In this document: positions 21,473 to 34,600 of the stretch, piece by piece
How the letters are laid out: each line of letters opens with the position of its first letter
How positions within the stretch are numbered: the stretch's first letter is position 1
Assembly (NCBI RefSeq): GCF_040183065.1
Contig: NC_091131.1
Location: 10,159,300-10,223,299, forward strand
Source: Periplaneta americana
Taxonomy: Eukaryota > Arthropoda > Insecta > Blattodea > Blattidae
Reading direction: 5' to 3'
DNA length: 64,000 nt
The notes under the pieces: generated by a model
Database searches by the model: none
What the model was told of the DNA's origin: nothing
Seen by the model: only the letters and a program-made list of their open reading frames with translations
Position numbers and translations under genes: made by a program

Positions 21473-24092
21473 ATGTGTTCTTTGATGGTGTATTACATGA
21501 CAAGATGCGATCTGAATCACACACCCCTGTCGATTATTTATAGATTTGTATGACTTCATGGGCACTACCGATATGAAACAACTTCATCTGTGCAGGATAA
21601 TTTTGAAGAACAGCATGTACAATCCAATAACCAAATTTACATCTCCATATCTTCTCAATTCTATCCCCCATATTTCACATATAATATTAACAATTGTATG
21701 TCCACTAAGTTCTTCCAGATCTTTACAATGGCATTGCTGAATTTTGTTACCCGTGTGCAGTGCTTTCTTGTGTTTTGTAGTGAAACTCTCAAGGTTTTTG
21801 ATTTGACTGGTTATACCTCAGTGATAGCACTCTTGGTACTACAAGAGAATGTTTAGTCAATATTCAAGCTTATGCCATGTTCTGAAAGGCACATCAGAAT
21901 GGTGAAAACTGTCCTTACTAGAACCCCACATGAAGAAGTCTAGTAGAGTTACGTCCGAAAAACGAGAATGTTAGGAAATGGATAAATACAATTGAAGGCA
22001 AATAGCATGTCAGTACCAAATAAACATCATACTTATAAAATATTGAAATAATACAAAGTGAAATGTGCGCATAGTGGTTACCGGTACTGTAAATAACGAA
22101 AACTTATCAATAAGGAATTTTGCTATGGTCCTGTGAATTTGGCGATAAATTATATGCAAAGAATATATATAAGCTATAATAGGAAACACTGGAGAATGCT
22201 GGGTTTGCAGTGAAAGACCTGCCCTTGGGCAGAACACTATGAATGAATGAATATAAGCTACATATTTTTGGAAATGGTCAGGAAGATGAAAACTATAATG
22301 GACTAAATTCACTTATTTCTAAATCGTATTGCCATTGAGTGACTTTAAAGTGGAAAATTAATGGATCTATAATTATGAACACAGAACTCTTACAGTCTGC
22401 ATTTTCTCTGTCGTCTACTCGAGTGCTGAAGTCTGCTGCATTAGACTTGTGTGAGTGTTAAAAAAGTATTCTGATGAATGCACTTAGTGAAGTTTTCAGC
22501 ATAAAGAAGAATTGTGCTGAATTTAAACAGTAAAATGAACTAAATGAGGCCAATGTGATGACAAACTAACACTGAAACAAAGTACAAAGTATGTTTACGA
22601 TCAATTTCTACATTAAAATGAGAAAAAAAACTCAAGTTCGTGATATTCTAAAATTAAAGCTTGAGATAAAAACAAAATGAGTGACTACATAAATAGTATT
22701 GGTTTATTATAAGTGAATACAAGACTTACTGTACATGTTTGTACAGCTTCTTATGTAAACTGTAAATAACTTTAACTTCTCTATAACAGAATAATATATT
22801 TTAGTCCTATAGGATTCTGCTACAGAAAGTTTCTACTGTATTTAAAATCGAGAAATAAAAAATCGTCTACTGCATTCTTAATTTATAACTTTGTATCGCT
22901 GGCATGTATGTTAAAAGTTATGTTTGAATTCTGTCATTATCACTGATTAAAATTTAATCTCAATTTTAAATATATTTTAAAACTAACTGCAATTCACATA
23001 TTTGTATAATATACAAATTCCGTTCAAATGGTTCCATTACAAACAGTAACGTCCTTGCCAAATCTGGCCACAGAATGTGGCAGTGAATAATCTCATCAGC
23101 GTTTATTACATTGTATTGTCTTTTAGCCTTTAAAATGCACATATCTTCATAATAATTAAAAAGAAAACAATAATTTAATTACAACACAATGACAAAACAT
23201 ATATGCATAAGAGGACAGTTTTAATCAATATCCAAATCATCTGAGTGATAATTGACTTCAGTAGTTATTTCTGATAGCTAGTGAAATCTTCAATCTGTGA
23301 AATGTTCTTAGTAACTCCAATTCTTGCTACATTATCAAGTTAATCATCGTATTATTTTTAACTCCCCACTACACATTTTTAAACAGGACTACTCAGAAAT
23401 GTTTTTGTATCATTATGCTACATTTATTAACATTATTTTAGAAATGTCTTCATCTCTTAAAATTACACAATCCTTTTTTTTTGTCAGGATTTTGTCCAAA
23501 GAAGAAACAAGTTGTGAGGAAGAACAAACTGCAAGCAGATCATCAGAATGGATTGTGAACAATTATCATGTAACCAAAGCCGAAAGAAAATAAAACATTT
23601 TGTATACTGTATTCACAAACAAAAATACAAACTGCTATAACATGATCTACACTTTCTAGTAAAACCAACCTCTTTCACATTCTAGAAGTGACAAGTGATT
23701 GACAATGGAATTCTGGATAATTCTTTATCAGTGTTCCAGTCACAAACTCAGAAGGAAAGTGAAAGAACTTTCTCAATTTCAAGAAGAAGATAGTGTAAAC
23801 ATGTGAGGAATTATACCAAAAGAAATTAAATCATTTTGTATATATCTAAAGGCATAGAGATAGCAACCCCATCACTACTCTATCGAGTGAAATAGAAATC
23901 CCTCATAGGGAAATTAAAACCCTTTCAAGTCCAAACAAACTGTTATAATATTATTATCTACACTTTCTAGTAAAACCAAAGTCACATTTTTCACATTCTA
24001 GAGGGTCAAAATGGTCGATAATGGGATTTTGGATAGTCTTTTACCAATGTTTCAGTCACAAACTCAGAAGAGAAGTAAAAGAACTTTTTTAT
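21473..24092 (+). other. Fbxl3 3' UTR and intergenic DNA
   Basis: No coding region is recognised. AATAAA occurs at 22019 and at 22854, so the transcript end is uncertain; the first is 547 nt after the stop codon. The rest is AT-rich sequence without a clear repeat. Confidence 0.5.
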
Positions 24093-24103
24093 TTCCAGAA
24101 GGT

Positions 24104-24292
24104 TATTTAACATATGAATGAGATGAAGGTGATAATTCCGGTGAAATGAGTCCAGGGTCCAGCACCGAAAGTTACCCAGCATTTGCTCATATTGGGTTGA
24201 GGGAAAACCCCGGAAAAAAACTCAACCAGATAACTTGCCCCAACTGGGAATCGAACCCAGGCCACCTAGTTTCGCGGCCAGACACGCTAACC
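24104..24292 (-). mobile_element. tRNA-derived SINE with TSD
   Basis: Minus-oriented copy of the main SINE family: tRNA head (B box as GGTTCGATTCC), body with TGGGTAACTTTC-like motifs and TCACCTTCATCTCATTCA. Exact duplication TTCCAGAAGGT at 24093-24103 and 24293-24303. Confidence 0.85.
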
Positions 24293-24760
24293 TTCCAGAA
24301 GGTAGCCTAAGTATGTATGAAATTGCATGCAATCACGAACTTTTATGCTGACATGTTCTTTTTAACATGGCAAGTACTAAAATATCATCTGATATCCTTC
24401 ATACTACTGAGGTAAGTTAAATGCACTGGGAGTTTCACTGCTAGCCACAACACTGCATGTGTCTAGCTAAAACAACAATGCTATTCTGAAATGACAAAGA
24501 ACTTAGCGGACACACTGTATAAACTGAAACTTACTGCGTGCCAAATATTTCTTGTACATCAAATATTTGAGTTTTAGTTCGAAAGACAATGCCAGTGGAA
24601 GCATGATTATTTCTTCAGTTAAGAGGTACCATACAGTTTCAGTGTCATCTGACATGATTAGACATATTTTAATCCTAATATATTCACTTTCATTGAAATA
24701 GTTGAGCTTCTTGAGTCTGCAACTCATTGATGGAACATAATTTTGTAACTAGCCAGTAGA

Positions 24761-25520
24761 GTGCACTACAGTGGGCATATTTTAGTGCCCACATCTGAAC
24801 TCTCTGTTCCTGTAACTGAATACATTTTTTCCTGTAGTCGGCACAATGTAGAGCTGAGACGAGATGTTATGGCACCAACATGCGCGAAGTTTTTAATTGC
24901 CGACCAGCAGGGTACAGGAGTGGGGGTTGTTTGGGTTACGGTTCTCAAGCTCAGAGCGGCAGGCATATCCGTTTCATCTCTTTCTAAAAACATTCGTCTT
25001 ACCTTAGTAGCACTACTTTCCTACTCGAGTCCGAAGGTACCTAATGGAATTACGCCCGCTATTCCATCTTTATATTCTTATTCTCTGTCCGAATCAGACG
25101 ACTGATCTGTGCTGGAATCAGATGTCCCTAAGTCTATGGAAATGCTCTCCAAATACGTCCATCACGTGCTCAATTTCAATGTAATTGTTCTCTACTTTCT
25201 TCACATAATCATACACTGATATCCATTTTTGGAAGAAGCGATTGCAGAGTCTGCCTCTGCTTATGCGTAGCGTAGAAAATATAGATGAGTCTTCTTATGA
25301 CTTCCTCATCAAAACTGTCTACAGCTGCAACAGTCTTCTTCTTCCGCTGTGATTTTTCCGGGCTGGAGAAAGAATCTGCTGTTCCTGCCTCAATATTTTC
25401 CCCTTCTTTCCTGATTCTTGCCAGGGTTTGCTTTGAAATACCAGTGGCAGCCAGTACTCTTGCACACACGCTTTTCAATGGAATTGGTATTTCATTTACA
25501 ACCTCTTCTGACATGAATTT
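24761..25520 (-). pseudogene. Remnant of an unclassified DDE-type DNA transposon
   Basis: The minus strand at 25514-25209 reads ATGISKQTLARIRKEGENIE, SPEKSQRKKK and DSFDEEVIRRLIYIFYATHK, the N-terminal regulatory part of a Tc1/IS630-like transposase common in insects. Downstream, EIEHVMDVFGEHFHRLRD looks like the C-terminus, so the catalytic middle is deleted. Possible terminal repeats near 24772 and 25745 share GTATTTTAG-like sequence. Confidence 0.4.
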
Positions 25521-25799
25521 CCATACATTGCATGCTATTTCATGTCCTTGACTATGAACTACTCTATGATTTCACACCTTAGACAATGCCATAATGAGGG
25601 AGCTCAGAAGGACAATGTTTTCAGTATTAGCAATAGCGGTAGTAGCAGAACGATCTGAACACTCGGAATGCTAGTAACCAACTAACCCAACACCCCTCCA
25701 GTTGAGTGTGAGGGCGAGTCCAAGCAAACGAGCTAAAATACGTCCCTCGCGCCGGTGCCATGACTACTCGTCCGGGCTCTACTAAACCTTCTTTATTGT

Positions 25800-26639
25800 G
25801 ATAGTAAACTTGTTTTTAATTTTTATAATTGCACCATATTAAACACTTGAACTTCGTTATTTAACACTAAGTTTACTGTAATTTTGTTGGTAAGACAGTG
25901 AATTTAACTTATATTATACTGATAGCAGCTCGAAAAGCTAAGAAAAACCACATATCCTTTCAGCATAAACAATATGGCTCGTCATAATATGACTGTTGTA
26001 ACAATGAGCTTTAATCATACAATCGTGAGAAAGGTGTCCAATTAAATACTTCTTTGTGGTGATGTATATGTAAGAATATTTGTGGTAGAATTAAGAATTA
26101 CTGTTATAAGACATTTTCAACGTTAAATGATGACAATGTAAAAAGGTACTCATGAATTTTCAAGTGTAACCTCTTCTAAGCTTCAAATAAGATTGTTACA
26201 TTTTTATATTCCTTCACACAAGAAGAGTGTATACTTTTTAATTAATAAATATCCTGAACTTAGCCAAACACATACAATAACAAATGTCCTTGATGATAAT
26301 ATTTATGGTGAAGTCTTGTAAATATGAAAAATCAAAGTCTTTTCTATATTAGGGTAATAATCTTATTTCATAAAGCATTACATGTAAACATATATACAGC
26401 ATGTACGATTTTTTTCCAAGATTCTTCTTGCAATGAAAACGGTTTTGTATATAAAGTAAAAAAAAAAAAAAAAATATATGTATATGTTAACAGATGAACT
26501 GTATTTCGATATAAATACTCTTATATTAATTTCATAACTTTCTAGGCTTATGAAAATATAACTTTTAAGACCTTTTAAAAAAAAAATCACCTGATCAACA
26601 TGCAAGCTCAGATATTGTAAGTAGACACATAGTTAAAAT
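25800..26639. other. Intergenic, nothing recognised
   Basis: AT-rich between Fbxl3 and RpS3A, with an A14 run at 26459-26474. Confidence 0.5.
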
Positions 26640-27203
26640 CAATAGTCTCTAAACACACCTTCATCTCAAACAGCAGAAATAACTAAAATGCTCTCCCAAT
26701 TAATATAACTCAATAAAAGAATTGTATTCCAATGGATACCATCCCATTGTGAATCCTGGGAAACGAGAATGCGGATGCTTTAGCAAAGAAGGGCAGCACT
26801 GCTACTTACAGACCTGTTACTAAATCTACGTATTACTCTGTGAAGAGATTTATTAAATCTACATACTTAGACTTCAACAAACAAAATTTGATAACACAAT
26901 CCCAAGGGAAAAAATGGAACTCTCTGCATCATAATCCACAGTTAATTCCCGATTTACCAAGAAAATCGTCTGTAGCTGCATTTAGATTGGCAACAGGCCA
27001 TGATTGTTTGGCCAAACACCTGCATAGAATTGGAATATATCAGTCCCCTAACTGCCCATTGTGCAACTCAAACCAAGAAATGGATTGGGAACACATCACA
27101 ATCTGTGCTTCAGTGGCTGGCCATGATAATATCTTTGAAAAATATTGGAGTGCAAGAGGTCAAATGACTTTATTGTCAAATGCCTGGCATTAGAAAACAA
27201 CAA
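26640..27203 (+). pseudogene. RNase H/C-terminal end of a non-LTR element, copy 1
   Basis: Frame with NENADALAKKGSTATYRPVT (last catalytic Asp of RNase H), LPRKSSVAAFRLATGHDCLA and a finger CPLCNSNQEMDWEH...C. One base is missing in the Cys-Gly codon near 26750 (the copy at 57.6 kb has it). The end is GCCTGGCATTAGAAAACAAC. Confidence 0.85.
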
Positions 27204-27482
27204 AATCAGCTGTTGCATGGATGTAACTTAATTGTGCCCATATCAAACTAAAAATCCTAGAACAATCCAAAAATGAATGGTCGTCATATTTCAAAGATTT
27301 ATCGCTGTAATACAATTGGCTATCATGGTTGTCTTACAGTCAAAGTTATGAATACATATCAGGATAATACTTTTTCAAACATCTAACCTTTAGCTATAAT
27401 TATCTCTGGCTAATGATTGCCATACTTGTCTCTGAACAAAATAATTACAGGCTCATATCTGGACTAAGATAACCAACAAATT

Positions 27483-28740
27483 TTACTTACTTACAAATGG
27501 TTTTCAGAGAACCTGGAGGTTCATTGCCATCTTCAATAGGCCCGCCATTGGTCCCTATCCCGAGCAAGATTAATCCAGTCTCTACCATCATATCCCACCT
27601 CCCTCAAATCCATTTTAATATTATCCTCCCATCTACGTCTTGACCTCCCCAAAGGTCTTCCAACACTGTATATCATGGCTGGGCTCCAAGAGCAGATTCT
27701 ACTCTCTCAAGGAGAGCTATGACTTCTTTTCAACCCCTTTCTTCCCCGCAGAACATCGTGCAGCATTGATGCCATTACGGATGAATATATAGCATCCCCG
27801 TTTAGTCTGGATTCGCTCATGGTGCCTAGCCCTGCTCTATATGCATTCCTAGATTCACTCATACATGCTACATGCCCTGCCCATCTCAAACGTCTGCATT
27901 TAATGTTCCTAATTATGTCAGGTGAAGAATACAATGCGTGCAGTTCTGTGTTGTGTAACTTTCTCCATTCTCCTGTAACTTCATCCCTCTTAGCCCCAAA
28001 TATTTTCCTAAGCACCTTATTCTCGAACACCCTTAGCCTCTGTTCCTCTCTCAAAGTGAGAGTCGAAGTTTTACAACCATACACAACAACCAGCAATATG
28101 ACTGTTTTATAAATTCGAACTTTCAGCTTTTTTGAGAGCAGATTTATGACACAAACTTCGCAACCGAATAACACGCATTTCCCATATTTATTCTGTGTTT
28201 AATTTCTTCTCGAGTGTCATTTATATTTGTTACTGTTGCTCCAAGATATTTGAATTTTTCCGCCTCTTCAAATTATAAATTTCTTATTCTAATATTTACA
28301 TTTTATACTATGTTCTGGTCACGAGACATATCATATACTTTGCGTTTTTGGGATTTACTTCCAAACCTTCAAACCTCTGAACTTGTTTCAAGCAAAATTC
28401 CCGCATTTTCCTTAATAGTTTCTGGATTTTCTCCTAATATATTCACATCATCCACATAGACATGCAGCTGATGTAACCCGTTCAATTCCAAATCCTGTCT
28501 GTTTTCCTGGACTTTCCTAATGGCATATTCTAGAGTAAAGGTGATAGTGCATCTCCTTGCTTTAGTCTGCAGTGAACTGGAAAAGCGTCAGACAGAAACT
28601 GGCCTATAAGGACTCCGCTGTACATTTCACTGAGACACATTTTAATTAATTGAACTAGTTTCTTGGGAATACCAAATTCAATAGGAATATTACATAAAAT
28701 TTGTTTCTTAACTGAGTCATATTTCTTTTTGAATACTGAG
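27483..28740 (-). pseudogene. Reverse transcriptase fragment, RTE-like family A
   Basis: Minus strand, in order: [32 protein letters not shown], a degenerate catalytic box (YVDD), then KLKVRIYKTVILLVVVYGCK, RVFENKVLRKIFGAKRDEVT and RRLRWAGHVACMSESRNAYR, and the tail IKMDLREVGYD. Several stops and frameshifts. The 3' end alone recurs at 41838-41960 and 47505-47640. Confidence 0.85.
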
Positions 28741-28904
28741 GCTTATGTTGGGGTTTCGTAGTTTTCTTTCGGAGGGACAAGGGGCGAAATGAAACACATC
28801 ACACATGTCGTTCTTTTGGGTATTTGGGTCATATCACAGTTGTAACGGCCTCTAACATTTCTCAGGTATCTATTTGTTGGATCTATTACCATGAGTTACT
28901 CTCC

Positions 28905-29006
28905 AGGACTGGACAAGTACTTGGTAACAGAGCCAACAGATATTCAAAATCTTGGATGTTCTAGACGTCCTAACATCTATGACATGATGCAATTAGAATT
29001 GGGTAA
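28905..29006 (+). CDS. Orphan exon-like frame
   Basis: MSYSPGLDKYLVTEPTDIQN, LGCSRRPNIYDMMQLELG, then GTAAGT at about 29002. An acceptor-like TTTCTCAG lies at 28858-28865. The peptide looks coding (even composition, no repeats), yet I recognise no family and find no partner exon. It could be a captured exon, a retropseudogene piece or chance. Confidence 0.25.
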
Positions 29007-29314
29007 GTTACTTTTTAAAAGTAAGTTACTTACAAGAAAAAGTAACAGAGTTACAATTACAGCTATGAACATACAGTTACCTTTACAGTTTGGAAGGAAA
29101 AAAAAAAAAATGTGTTCTGATGCCTTCCTCGACCCCAGAATATATTTCATCTCAAAGGAACTAATGAATAACCATACATCATTTATGTGGAAAAAGAAGG
29201 GGCCCACGATGTTAGTAGTTGAATGTATCTTTTAAAAAAACATCAGAGTTTCCCTCACTTAGTAGGTATCAGGTTCCAGTTCATCATAATATATGGCAAA
29301 CATTACATTTAAAT

Positions 29315-29716
29315 CCACAGTTAATTCTCGATTTACCACGAAAATCATCTGTAGCTGCATTTAGATTGGCAACAGGCCATGACTGTTTGGCCAAACACCT
29401 GCATAGAATTGGAATATATCAGTCCCCTAACTGCCCATTGTGCAACTCAAACCAAGAAATGGATTTATTTTATTGGGTTATTTTACGATGCTGCATCAAC
29501 ATCTAGGTTATTTAGCGTCTGAATGATATGAAGGTGATAATGCCGGTGAAATGAGTCCGGGGTCCAGCACCGAAAGTTACCCGCTCCAAGAAATGGATTC
29601 AGAACACCTCAAAATCTGTGCTTCAGTGGCTGGCCATGATATCTTTGAAAAATATTGGAGTGCAAGAGGTCAAATGACTTTATTGTCAAACGCCTGGCAT
29701 TAGAAAACAACAACAT
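29315..29716 (+). pseudogene. Non-LTR RNase H-end family, copy 2
   Basis: Same family as 26.6 kb (LPRKSSVAAFRLATGHDCLA), split by a SINE at 29466-29585 and ending GCCTGGCATTAGAAAACAAC. Confidence 0.85.
29466..29585 (-). mobile_element. SINE nested in the retroelement, with TSD
   Basis: Truncated minus copy of the main SINE (TATTTTACGATGCTGCATCA to GAAAGTTACCCGCT). CCAAGAAATGGATT occurs at 29452-29465 and 29586-29599. Confidence 0.9.
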
Positions 29717-30283
29717 TTAAAAGACCATAATATGCTTTTCGTAACAAAAATAATGACTACACTGTCTAAGATTCTTACAACAAAATAAATTACAAACATA
29801 TACATTATGTTTATATGCTTAGAAACATACAGGAGAATTATCTTTGTAGGGTTACTAAAGACCTAGACAAGTTCCGATATTATTTTCATGCATATGTTAT
29901 AGCCCTAATTGTGATGCAGGTTCTACTTGCATGTAACCATATTTTTTTGAGGTGGGGGGGGGAGAGCTTTTATTAGGTTTTCACCACAATACTTAACTAT
30001 TACATTCGTTCTACGACAGACAAAAGGCATAATTATATCCAAATGAAGGAATGTCATTTTATTTAGACCTTTAAGATGTTACTTCAGTGGTTCACCCATG
30101 CATAACAAATGTTTACAAGAGATGATAAATCCTTGGAAAATATAGAAACTTAATCAGCTTCAAAATCAAGCTTTAAGATTAACTCACAACTTAATTTACG
30201 ATATGAATCCTTCCAAAACGCAGTAATCTTTTCTGACTGAACCAGCACATCAATCAATACTTCAATAAGAACTCCCACTTCAA

Positions 30284-30497
30284 AAGAAACAGGCCGTGAT
30301 AGTTTTGCCAAATACCTGCATAGAATTGCAATGTATCAGTCCCCTAACTGCCCATTGTGCAACTCAAACCAAGAAATGGATTCGGAACACCTCAAAATCT
30401 GTGCTTCAGTGGCTGACCATGATAATATCTTTGAAAAATATTGGAGTACCAGAGGTCAAATGACTGTCAAACGCCTGGCATTAGAAAACAACAACTA
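30284..30497 (+). pseudogene. Non-LTR RNase H-end family, copy 3
   Basis: Starts near AAACAGGCCGTGATAG and carries CPLCNSNQEMDSEHLKICAS; truncated on the left and internally shortened near the end. Confidence 0.8.
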
Positions 30498-31458
30498 CTT
30501 CAAAAGAAATCAATCATTGCTGAATTCTTGGATATGAAAAGGCTGAAAATGAGCCTGAGCCCTGCCTATCCTGTTCTCTGCTATACCTGATAATCTTGCA
30601 AAGAAGGAAACCAAGATAAAAAAGAAAAAGGCCTACATTAAAAAAAAAAAAGCACACACACCACCATCCCCCCCCCCCCCTTCCTTATGACAAAATGCCA
30701 CTGAATCTTACCTCATTCTCTACACTATTAGCATGTAATGAGACGTATTTTCCAGATTTTCGCTAGTAAAACTTCCTCACTTGTTAAAGAAAGATTTATG
30801 TAGTGAAAATGTTCCAAATCACAAGATGATGTTGATCCCCACAAATTACAGAAAGAGAACATAGCGCATTTATAAAAGTATAAAGTGTTAAAATTGTTAC
30901 TATTAGCTTTCATTAGCCATTACCAGTGGTTGGAATTTCATACCTTCAGCCGTTCTACAGAGATCACAGCAAACCTACCTAGCTCATTCACCTCGTATGT
31001 TAGCATCACACAACCCTGCTGGTACAGGTGAAGGTTAACAAATCACGTTCTACAAGTACTAAATCTACTATATTTGCCGATGGCTGCATTACCATGAGAT
31101 GAAATGCTGAATTCTAAACGAATATGAGGTTCAAAAGAGAAAAATATCACTAAAATTACAATATCAATGTGAATTATTTTTGTATCAAAACATAAGTTTA
31201 TGCACCCAAATAAATACATATAAATTCGTTGAACAAGGTTTAATAACGCATTATGTTCCAGAATGTTACATGCAAAGCACAGTATGCATGCAAATTCATG
31301 CTCAAAATACCGCAGATGAATATTTATGTACAATAACAGGACTAAGGAAACTAAGACAGGAAAAAGTAAGGAAGAGGTAAGATGAACAGGATGTACTTAC
31401 AAACTGGAAAGGGAAGCAGGAGCTTCTGAACAATAAAAGCAACTGGTGAGCTTTGTTT
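30498..31458. other. Intergenic, downstream of RpS3A
   Basis: Contains an A-rich and C-rich stretch at 30640-30682; no gene seen. Confidence 0.5.
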
Positions 31459-31464
31459 TTTATT
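31459..31464 (-). terminator. RpS3A poly(A) signal
   Basis: AATAAA on the minus strand, about 36 nt after the RpS3A stop codon. This implies a very short 3' UTR, normal for ribosomal protein mRNAs. Confidence 0.7.
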
Positions 31465-31499
31465 TATATAACAGCTGATCTCATATAGCTCATCTCTCA

Positions 31500-31640
31500 T
31501 CACACAGTTTCTTGCACTGGAGGTTCATATCCTTCAGGACGGTCCACCCTTGCACCAGGCTCGTCACTTCCGCCCTTTCCGTCACCATGCAACTCTAGCA
31601 GTTTCGACAGCTCAAATCGAGGCTTCTTCAGGACCTTCAC
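31500..31640 (-). CDS. RpS3A: RpS3A exon 6 (last)
   Basis: The acceptor TTTGTAG ends at 31641. Encodes [20 protein letters not shown], then a Gly/Ser-rich linker and the conserved C-terminus [10 protein letters not shown], followed by TGA. Confidence 0.97.
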   Translation of the reverse strand: MKVLKKPRFELSKLLELHGDGKGGSDEPGARVDRPEGYEPPVQETV

Positions 31641-34600
31641 CTACAAATATCATGCAATGCACATACACATTAACGGGAATCACAAGTTGTACATTTTAAC
31701 AGATTTAAAACCACTTCTGCTAACAGAAAATCTATTTTATGATATTAAGGAATCTTTCGATTCTGCAGACCAAAGCATTTTTCAGCAGAATCCCGATTTT
31801 AGACGACCTTCATTTAACGTTAAGTTTTCACAGTCCCAATAATTATTACATATGATTAATGTACTTTTATATTCGATTTAGCCTCATGGTCTAGTGGTCA
31901 GAGCTTCTGGCTATAGTTCATGAGGTCCCGGGTTCGATTCCCGGTTAGAGCACAGGAATTTTTCCTTAAAGGAGATTATTCCTGTATTCGTCCAGGGTCT
32001 GGAATTTAGGTTAAGTTTAGATTTAAGACCTCTCCTGGCACCACATTATCATAATCATCCTATCACATCATCGGGGTAATGTAACTCCGCCTTCCAGGGG
32101 CCCCAACCTCAGAAGTGGGTTACAATTAAGCCACGGCAGGAGAGAAGACCAGAAATGTCGAAAAGACAACCTGGTGGCATTGGATAAAAAAAAATATTCG
32201 ATTTAGCGTTAGGTATTCTCTTTGCTGTGAAACCCGCATTTTACGTTAAAAATTGCTTTTAAATGATTTTTAAAATCTCGATTAATACAAAAACAAATGC
32301 ATCTAGATTCAATGCATCAAATACAAATTTGTACGCCTAACAATATAAATTATATAGGTTATAAAATCTCTTTTTAGTAAAATGGACGGTTTTCTTGCAA
32401 ATAAAATAAATAGACTAACACGTATCATTATTTCCTGCCATTAGTAACTCTGGCAACCCTACTGGGGCGACTAAGGGACGAAACTCAGATTTTCACACCA
32501 AGTGCTTTCGTATGTGAACCAATAATAAGCTATTGCAAAATTATGCATACTTTCAACCTAATTTTATAATTAACCATATACTTAATTAGAAAGTGCATAA
32601 TAGGTTTTTTCTACAATGGTGCGTAAAGTTGCATTTCACCCACTGTTATCAGTGCCTAAAGTGAGCCTTTAAAACACTGGTGCTTAAAAAAGTAAGCAAT
32701 CACTTTACGCACTGTCAAACAAAATTTAATATTCAATGTACATCTTCATTCAGTAAGAAATTAATGCATTACCTCGATCTTTCATTACTTAAATATTACA
32801 CGTAACAAAATAAGTAACAAATTTAACATTCATATCTACATTTTAGCCTTTATTATTCTGAAGTTAGGCCTACATGTAGTACTCACTGTAAAAGATTTAA
32901 CATTCAACTGTTCCTAACCGCTTTATTGATTATATGGCTGGTTTAGATAGCATTAAAATGATTTGAAGACAACAGCAAATTCTTAATTTATAAATACACG
33001 AAATTTATAACAACGTATAATTAAATTTTATACATTAAAATCACACATATTTCAGATCATATACGGAGTACTCACAAAAACAAAACCAAAGGGATGATGT
33101 TTGAACCCAAGTGTTTAACGAGCATTGTTTGTAATAATAGTAATATCAGCCCTAGAATTTATAACAAATTCATAAATACCCACGTCTACAACAGATTGAA
33201 ATTTAAAAATGTATATAAGCAATTTGTTATCATGAGTAATGATTAATTTTTAGATGTTATTTTATTGTAATTTATGCATGTAAATGTATTATGTATCAAA
33301 TCTTCCCGAGCACGAGAACACACTCTTTCAGAGGAGTGCTAGAATTTTTTCAATTTACGATTATCTCTTTGTATTGTATTTTTCTGGCAATACGCAATAT
33401 TATAAGCTGTGCAGAAACTTCCTTGCACCACCTGACGTTTTTCTTTTATTCACTGATGGTATTTGATGTTTCCTTTCGTGGTTACAAGAATAAGGTATGA
33501 CTTTTTAATGCAGAGACCGTCATATGCAACACGTATTAATTAAAATCCAACTTTACCTGATTTTCTACAGGTCTATCTGTATATTCCACAGACAGAGCAA
33601 ATGTTGTTGCCTGTACACAACCTGATTGCAAACTACTGTGTAAATGAAAGATTTCATAATTCAAAAACATTCGTATTTCAAATATTATCTCCGTTCATAG
33701 AATCAACAATGCCAAAAACACTTCTACAGCTGGAAACTCATTTCCTTACCTTACGAATGTACACATCATGAAGAGGATAGATTCCTTGACAAGCCTTTTC
33801 AATATCTTTCGCAATGGAATCTGGGAGCAGCTTGTTTACTACTTCTTTTAAGTCACTAGATGTAACATCACGTGTGATGATTTCAACCATCTTCTTGCGA
33901 ATAGCTCGCACCTACACAGTATGAAAAAGATATCTCTATAGTGACTGACATTTCATCACATAATCGCAGTGAATATGTATGTCGAGAGTAATATACATAA
34001 CAAAATGATATTCTTGTATCTAAAGTACCTGTGTGTGCTGAGCATAGCAAGTCTTTCTTTGAGACATCTGGTCCTTGTTGGTAAATCCAATGCAGAATAC
34101 TCGAAGCAAGTACCCATCAGTGGTCTTTACATCAACATTAGCTTCGATCAATGTCTGAAAGCAACAAGAAAATTATATACAACTTCAATGCAATTTCAAA
34201 ATGTCACAACTTTTAAAACACTCTCAAATGATTTCGAATGATCTTAACATAATAAAAAAAAAATTAAAACTGAACACAAAACTTAACCAGGTTGTTTGCC
34301 CAAGTGGGAAACCAACCCACGTGCAACCACCTCAAAGCATGAGTCATATTTGCTAACCCAAGTAGACTCCAATAACCAAAAAGTAAGCTACACTAAAATA
34401 ATGAACTTCATTTACAGATTGAACCCTGTAAGCAGATATCTATTTGTATTTTATTATTACAGTAGAACTCCGATTATCCGTCACCCTATTAACCAATCAG
34501 CGGATTATCCGACTCTCTCTCTCCTCCCTTTTTTGCTGCAGAACAAAATATGAAGTCCTGTAGATTGTTAGTACGTATTTTTACTTTAAAGGGTTATTAG

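Noticed and set aside
23324-23593. 89-codon plus frame
   Set aside because: Low-complexity AT-rich start, no splice partner, no family recognised.
33912-34028. Box C/D snoRNA in the short RpS3A intron (vertebrate RPS3A introns host some)
   Set aside because: GTGATGA is present, but no CTGA D box follows at a proper distance and no terminal stem forms.
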